Below, one piece after another: positions 58,985 to 64,000 of a stretch of 64,000 nt of DNA. Source of the DNA: Smallanthus sonchifolius (taxonomy: Eukaryota > Streptophyta > Magnoliopsida > Asterales > Asteraceae); contig CM042032.1 in the NCBI GenBank assembly GCA_023525975.1, forward strand, positions 75,910,260 through 75,974,259, read 5' to 3'. The translations under genes and the position numbers were made by a program. The notes below the pieces were generated by a model, which did no database searches, was not told where the DNA came from, and saw only the letters and a program-made list of their open reading frames with translations. Position 1 is the stretch's first letter. Every line of letters begins with the position of its first letter.

Positions 58985-59600
58985 ACGAGAAAGGGGTGAT
59001 GACGGTCACCAATGGGGGATTACCGGGATCCCTAATGAGGTATTGTTCTCTGCGAGGGAATAGTACTTAAGGTGTGGTACGTGCTATCCTTTGGGACGCC
59101 GTGCTTGAAGGTAATTGACGGTTACGAATGGTTAATGTTGGTACGGGTGCTCTATGAAGCGTCGTGCTTGAGGTCGGTGCGTGTGCTCTATGAAGTACCG
59201 TGCTGTAATGAGGAATTGACGGTTACGAAAAGGCGCAGATTCGGTTTATTGTTGACTTATGTTTAATGTTATGTTATTGCATGTTTTTTTACATACGCTT
59301 TTATTAATAATAAATGAATGTTATGTTTTGGCAAATATTTAAGTTAAAGTTTTATGTAAAGTTAGAACTCACCGGCATAGCTGATTTTTAGTATGCACAT
59401 TCAGGTTAAGGACAGGTATGGACGATGGACGGTGATGCTTGGCAAGCGATGAAGAGTTACCCGGTCGATCTACGAAGTCTGGAATCCCGTCATGTTTTGT
59501 TTATGTTAAGGGCAATGTTACGCTTCTGCATATTGAACAAGTTTTAATTATGTTGAATGAATGATTCCGCTGCTTTATTTGATATTCAAGATTAAAACTG
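58985..59600 (+). mobile_element. right part of the interrupted chromovirus-like LTR
   Basis: Continues the sequence at 27951-28911. It contains a GGTGCTCTATGAAG repeat near 59150 and 59185, and an LTR-like segment with AACTCACCGG and ATTCAGGTTAAGGACAGGTA. No gene. Confidence 0.45.
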
Positions 59601-61289
59601 TTTGTGAATGAGTAAATCCAACAAGTGAGTCCTCCCGGGTTTGGAGCCAAAAAAACAAACCAACTTTTCCCCATTTTCCTCTCAAACCCACCCTATAAAT
59701 AGAGCCTTAAACCTTATTCATTCTTCACACCTCAACAATCCTCTAGGGCTCTCTAGCAACTAAAGGTTGTTCCTCTCATCTCTTGGAAGATTCTAGCTTA
59801 AATCCTTCCATTCTAAGTAAGTTCTTCATATGTTCTTACTTGTTCATACTTTTTCTTTCAAATTCCTTCATAACCAGCTTAGATCTATGATTTCCTAACA
59901 TGTTTATGTTATAATCATAGACTTATATCCAAGATCAAAAGCCCTATTTTAATTAAACTTGTTCAAACTTTTATTTAAAAACTTGGTTTTGATCTATCTT
60001 GTTCCTTTCAATTTCAAAAATCATGTTTTACTAAAACTCCTTATTTTCAAATTAAACCCCTCTAATATTCAATTAAATTCATTTCTATCTTTACTAAACC
60101 CATATTTTCACTTGAGCCCTTATACTTTCCAAACTTACCAAACAAACCCTAAACTTGGTCTAGTATACCGATAGAGTAACCATCCAACCGGTATGTAGTT
60201 ATCTGACAAGCAGAAAGTTATGTCTAAGGAAAGAGTGGTGTATAAATCCCTCCTGGACCCGTCATTCTTTCCAGGGAACGTTTTTTGTTGGAGGTACTAC
60301 TCTGGGGACGATAACCACTCTAGTATACGTTAACCACTTTCCTCTATTTATAATATCAACCCCTCGACTATTCTAAACTTGTTTCTAATTAACTTAACAA
60401 ACTTACTTAGGGAATCCTTAAGGCATTCAAATCCGAGTTACATCAAGTACTAGTTCAACCCTTTCACTTGTAAGGTGAGTTCATAGCCCCTCTTTTACTT
60501 TCTACTTTGGGGTGGAAAACATGCTCATATACCAAAAAATGGAAATCATACTCTAGAGTCAAAACTATTCTTTTTCAGTCAATAACATAATTTCTAAATC
60601 TAGTAAAACTGGTTTATTAATGTTGCTATTCTATGTCACTTTTTATTACAATGTCTCTCTTATTTTCTAAAACCTACACAACCATTAACTTCGGGGAAGC
60701 CAAGGAGCTAGTACGTAAATAGATCTATTGGCCTAACTAGCCCATCCGGTCCTCGAGGGTTGATGCATTCCAATCAATTTCGAGCGTCCTTCAAGTTGTG
60801 GATTCTGATCAACTTGGAAGGAGCTGGGTATTTAGAAACTGCATACTAGACACGTATACTTAGTCTAACACCCTAACAAAGTGTTGGACGGGAGAGCTAT
60901 CGATCACTAGGGTTGGTTGTGGACTCATGTATAAAAGTTTAATTACTCGGAATTATGAAACTTGTTTATGACTTGCACCTTGTTATCTATTACTATGTAT
61001 CTACTTAAACCTATGTTCTCACCAACTTTTTAGTTGGCCTATTTTTGCATGTTTTTCAGGTAATGAAAACTAAGTTGATGATTCAATCACGCTAGGATTT
61101 CAAGGACTCATGCTTTAGTGGACTTAGCTAGATATTAACAAAAAAGGAGATTTATTTGTTCTACTTGTCTTGTTTGATTTCTTTATAATCAATGTAATAA
61201 ACTATTCAATTAATAGAAATCTCTTTTGATCATGTGTAATGATTCAATTCGTCGCCCCCTCGTGTTTCCGCCTTGGCGGGGGTGTGACA
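59601..61289 (+). mobile_element. second chromovirus-like LTR fragment, 3' part
   Basis: A promoter-like CTATAAATAGAGCC at about 59694 is followed by a C-rich leader. The fragment ends GGCGGGGGTGTGACA, the usual terminus of Tekay/Del-type LTRs. The hairpin CCGCC-TT-GGCGG is at 61268-61279. The start is truncated. The 71-residue frame at 59959-60174 is not a gene. Confidence 0.55.
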
Positions 61290-61860
61290 TTTTGCTTTCC
61301 ATGCTCAGGCGAAACTAATTTTTCCAGCGAAACTATGCCTTAAGCAAAAGTGAGCCAGTTTTGCTTTGCGTTAGTTTCGCCCGGTCTGGTTCAACTCCTT
61401 CGTAGAAACCCTAGATCTGCATGTTGAGATCGAACCAACCAAACTTGCATCTTTTTACGTTCAAAACGTTCGTATACTACCCTAGAGTCTAGATCTAAGG
61501 TTTGTTTCCCGTTTTAAACGTAAAAATCTCACCTTTGAGGCTTAAACGCGTTTCTAACCCCAAAAACCATTTTTGAATTCAAAACTGAAGTTTGAGTCGG
61601 ATTGTTACCTGTTTCTCGCTGTTCTTTCATTCTCGATCTCCTGCGTATGAGATGTAACGATAAAGGAGCAAGAATCGATGCTTTGGGGAAGAAAATGGAG
61701 CTTTCTCTCTCTCTCTCTCATCTCAAACTTGAAGATGAAGGAATGGGTAAGGTTGATGGTGGCTAGGGTATAGGCCAGCCCTCCCTTCCCCTATTTCCCC
61801 GCCCAAGTTTCGAGCCCACGAACCCCCCCCCCTTTTTTATTCTTTTCTTTATTTCCCTCT
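61290..61860 (-). mobile_element. LTR-like fragment in opposite orientation
   Basis: Read on the minus strand it has a promoter-proximal leader look (TTGAGATGAGAGAGAGAG, then AAAGCTCCATTTTCTTCC) and a downstream palindrome cluster at 61308-61381. No ends could be fixed. Confidence 0.45.
61308..61381. repeat. nested palindromes of GGCGAAAC type
   Basis: Outer arms GGCGAAACTAA (61308-61318) and TTAGTTTCGCC (61371-61381) match perfectly. Inner arms AAGCAAAA (61342-61349) and TTTTGCTT (61359-61366) also match. An extra GCGAAAC half-site lies at about 61328. Confidence 0.8.
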
Positions 61861-62875
61861 GAAAACCTGCTACTTTTATTTTCTTATTTTTTGAATGTTA
61901 CATATATATATATATATATACATAGAGAGAGAGAGAGAGAGGGGTTAGTTCTTGTACAAAATGTTATTATCCTAAAAAAAACATAGGAACACATCTTGGC
62001 CATCAATCCACTTAAATCATTGGTTATTAAAAATCCGGTGGCAATTTGGTAAATTAAATGTTGTTTAGATAGTAGAAAAGGGTATGAGTGGGATTTCCCC
62101 CATTTTAACCCAATTCACAGTAGCAAAAAATCCGGGAATTCTCCACCTTTATCGCTATCGATCAAATCTACCCTATCTGATTCAAAAAATGTTGAAGCTT
62201 TTAACAAATTTGTCGTGCAAAAGGAATCGTAATTATAAAATGTCAAATTCCGTCTATCATATATTTGTTCTCATCGTTGTTTTATGCTCCAGAAAAAGAA
62301 AAATCTTGAAAGAAGTTTTGAAGTTTGTTGAGAATAAGAACATGAAAAAGTCACCTAATTGTTCAAGAAAACATGGAATAGGTAAGTTCTATATTATTGT
62401 TGTGTTAATATCTCTGCCAAAAAAATCTTAGGTTTTCAATGGGCATTCACGATTTGGGGGTGTAAATGTTGATATTTTTGCAGTGATCTTTGCAACGTTG
62501 AAGTAACAAGATCAATAGATTAGTGTTGTTATGGAAAACCAAAAGATTGTTTTTTTTTGTGGCTAAAGGTTTTAATTTTGTGTGTTCAGTGTTGATAAAA
62601 TAAAAATATGATTAAAAGGAACAACTTTTAAGTGTTGATTTGACTTGAAACATGATTTGGATATTGCATTTTGGTGTTGGTTATTAATGTTTGTTGGTCA
62701 GGCACGTTTAGGTGTTGGTTATGTTTGATTCGGTGTTGGTTATTTACTTATTTATGTAGGATTTAGTTTTGTAATGTTGGTTATGGTGTATCAGTTGTTC
62801 ATTTGTTTTGGATTCAGTGTTGGTTTGTTGGATATGGACGTTAGGGATGATAAAATTAAATATTTGGTGTTGTTA
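61861..62875. other. AT-rich segment with microsatellites and GTGTTGGTT motifs
   Basis: (AT)n near 61903-61920 then (GA)n near 61924-61941. Between 62660 and 62875 the motif GTGTTGGTT recurs about six times. No gene is supported; the 115- and 82-residue frames here have no domain. Confidence 0.5.
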
Positions 62876-63756
62876 GGGTGTTGGGGGGCGTTAACCCCAA
62901 TATCCATTTACTCACCAAAACTTGTCAATAGAATTCTGCCACCTCAAAACTACCCATTTACTCATTTACTCAGATTTCATTGGAAACACCCTACTCATTT
63001 ACTCACCAACTTTTTTTTTTAAATAAACATTTAATTTAAAAAAAAGACAATTTTATTAAAATAAAAATTAACATAATACAATTAAAAATAAAAAAAACCT
63101 ACAAAATAAATAAAAGCTAGATAATAAAATTTTAAAATCTAAAAGTTGCATTGCCATCCATACTTTGCGGTAAAAAAATTAGGATCCATATCAAGCGAAA
63201 ATTGAGATAAAAAATTAGGATCCATATTTGGATCGGTTGAACTTTGAGGGAAGTAGTTTGGATATTGAGGTTGCGGGAAATAACTTGGAATTGGTTGAGG
63301 AGGTGGTTGTGGTTGTGGTCATTGAGGAGGTGGTTGGGTTCGTTGGGGAGCGGCTTGGGTTCGTTCGGGTCGCGGTTGAGATTGAACTTTTGGCCTAAAT
63401 TTTCTAGGATTTATTGATTTTTTGGATGACCCTTCCATTTTTTGTAGAGTATAAAATTATATAGTTGATATGAAAGATATATAGATGATAGGTAAAAATA
63501 TATGTGTGTGGAATGTGGGTATATATAGATAAAAAATTAGTATTTTTTTTAAAGCACCCAACCCCCCCCCACCCCACCCCACCCCCGGCTAGTAGCCCAA
63601 CGGTCATTTGGCACCAACACCCGAGTAAATATACTCGTTTCCCTTACTCGGACACCTCTACCCGATTGAACTCGAGTTAATGGGGGCGGTGTACCCATTT
63701 ACTCGAGTGAGGTATATACTACTCGATCACAATCGAGCTTGGCGCCCCCAACACCC
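62876..63756. mobile_element. PIF/Harbinger-type MITE
   Basis: 881 bp with inverted termini GGGTGTTGGGGGGCG and CGCCCCCAACACCC and the 3 bp target duplication TTA (62873-62875 and 63757-63759). These features define Harbinger/Tourist elements. It retains a broken piece of coding sequence on the minus strand, so it derives directly from an autonomous element. Confidence 0.9.
63141..63438 (-). pseudogene. relic N-terminus of a Harbinger-associated protein
   Basis: It starts MEGSSKKSINPRKFRPKV and is rich in Pro and Gln. An in-frame stop at codon 40 is followed by about 58 more residues (FPQPQYPNYFPQSS, SQFSLDMDPNFF). The Pro/Gln/Asn-rich start resembles the Myb/SANT-type ORF that accompanies PIF/Harbinger transposase. 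The SANT domain itself is missing. Confidence 0.5.
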
Positions 63757-63759
63757 TTA

Positions 63760-64000
63760 GTGAAGTATGTGTTGTTATCTTGTCATGTGATGGTATTGAA
63801 ATATGTGTTGGTAGTTCAATATGAATGAAGGATGATAAAACCAAGGATGAACGATGAATATTGGAATGAGGGTGGTGAAAAATTGAATCTTGAAAATAAA
63901 TTTGAAGAGAGAATCAAAATTGATGGAGGAATAACAATAGATGCACTAATTTAAGGATCACCATAATTAAGAATTAAATAATGAAAACAAAAAAAATGGA
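63760..64000. other. AT-rich flank at the window end
   Basis: No gene or element end visible. Two further GTGTTG-type words near 63770-63815 continue the motif seen before the MITE, showing the MITE inserted into that sequence. Confidence 0.45.

Noticed and set aside
59959..60174. 71-residue Leu/Phe/Asn-rich frame
   Set aside because: AT-rich U5-like LTR sequence with no domain or start context.

Overview
The window is plant nuclear DNA, most likely from an asterid eudicot and plausibly the daisy family (Asteraceae). The main evidence is one intact host gene, a CYCLOIDEA-type (CYC/TB1, ECE-clade) TCP transcription factor, sitting among nested plant Copia, Gypsy, CACTA, hAT and Harbinger elements. 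No rRNA, tRNA, CRISPR or prokaryote-type operon was found. The Asteraceae placement is inference from the look of the TCP protein and the repeats, and was not tested by alignment.

Layout. 1-2780: gene-poor flank with an 839 bp hAT element. 2782-3729 (minus): the TCP gene, possibly with a short 3' UTR intron. 4035-8226: Ale-type Copia with 140 bp LTRs, inserted 306 bp upstream of the TCP start codon. 8377-11290: degenerate Copia debris. 13273-17925 (minus): a second complete but dead Copia. 18964-19235: an isolated Copia/TRIM-type LTR with primer site. 20880-27312: non-autonomous CACTA element packed with subterminal palindromes, carrying a nested hAT MITE and a Gypsy LTR piece. 27951-61289: interrupted chromovirus-like LTR fragments. 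62876-63756: PIF/Harbinger MITE.

The centre, 28912-58984, is one outer Gypsy (Athila/Tat-like) element, A, that was opened by a nest of relatives: B (35334-43827, plus), a chimera E/C (43828-50912, minus) and D (51003-56822, plus). Two families are visible. Family 1 (A, B, C) encodes only Gag plus an aspartic protease. Family 2 (D and the E end) keeps just a zinc knuckle, a long acidic linker and a C-terminal module that family 1 shares. None has reverse transcriptase, RNase H or integrase, so both must have depended on enzymes supplied in trans.

The most unusual feature is a recurring architecture. At least six unrelated retroelements carry clusters of short palindromes in non-coding DNA near their LTR promoters or 3' ends. 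The palindrome sequence differs in each family, but the layout (three to six copies some 30-60 bp apart) is similar, and several show symmetric, arm-preserving substitutions. In family 1 and family 2 LTRs the arrays lie just upstream of the TATA box. I consider this the best candidate for an undescribed system in the window.

All retroelement reading frames are broken, mostly by C-to-T type nonsense changes and one-base shifts. The TCP gene is the only coding region I consider functional.
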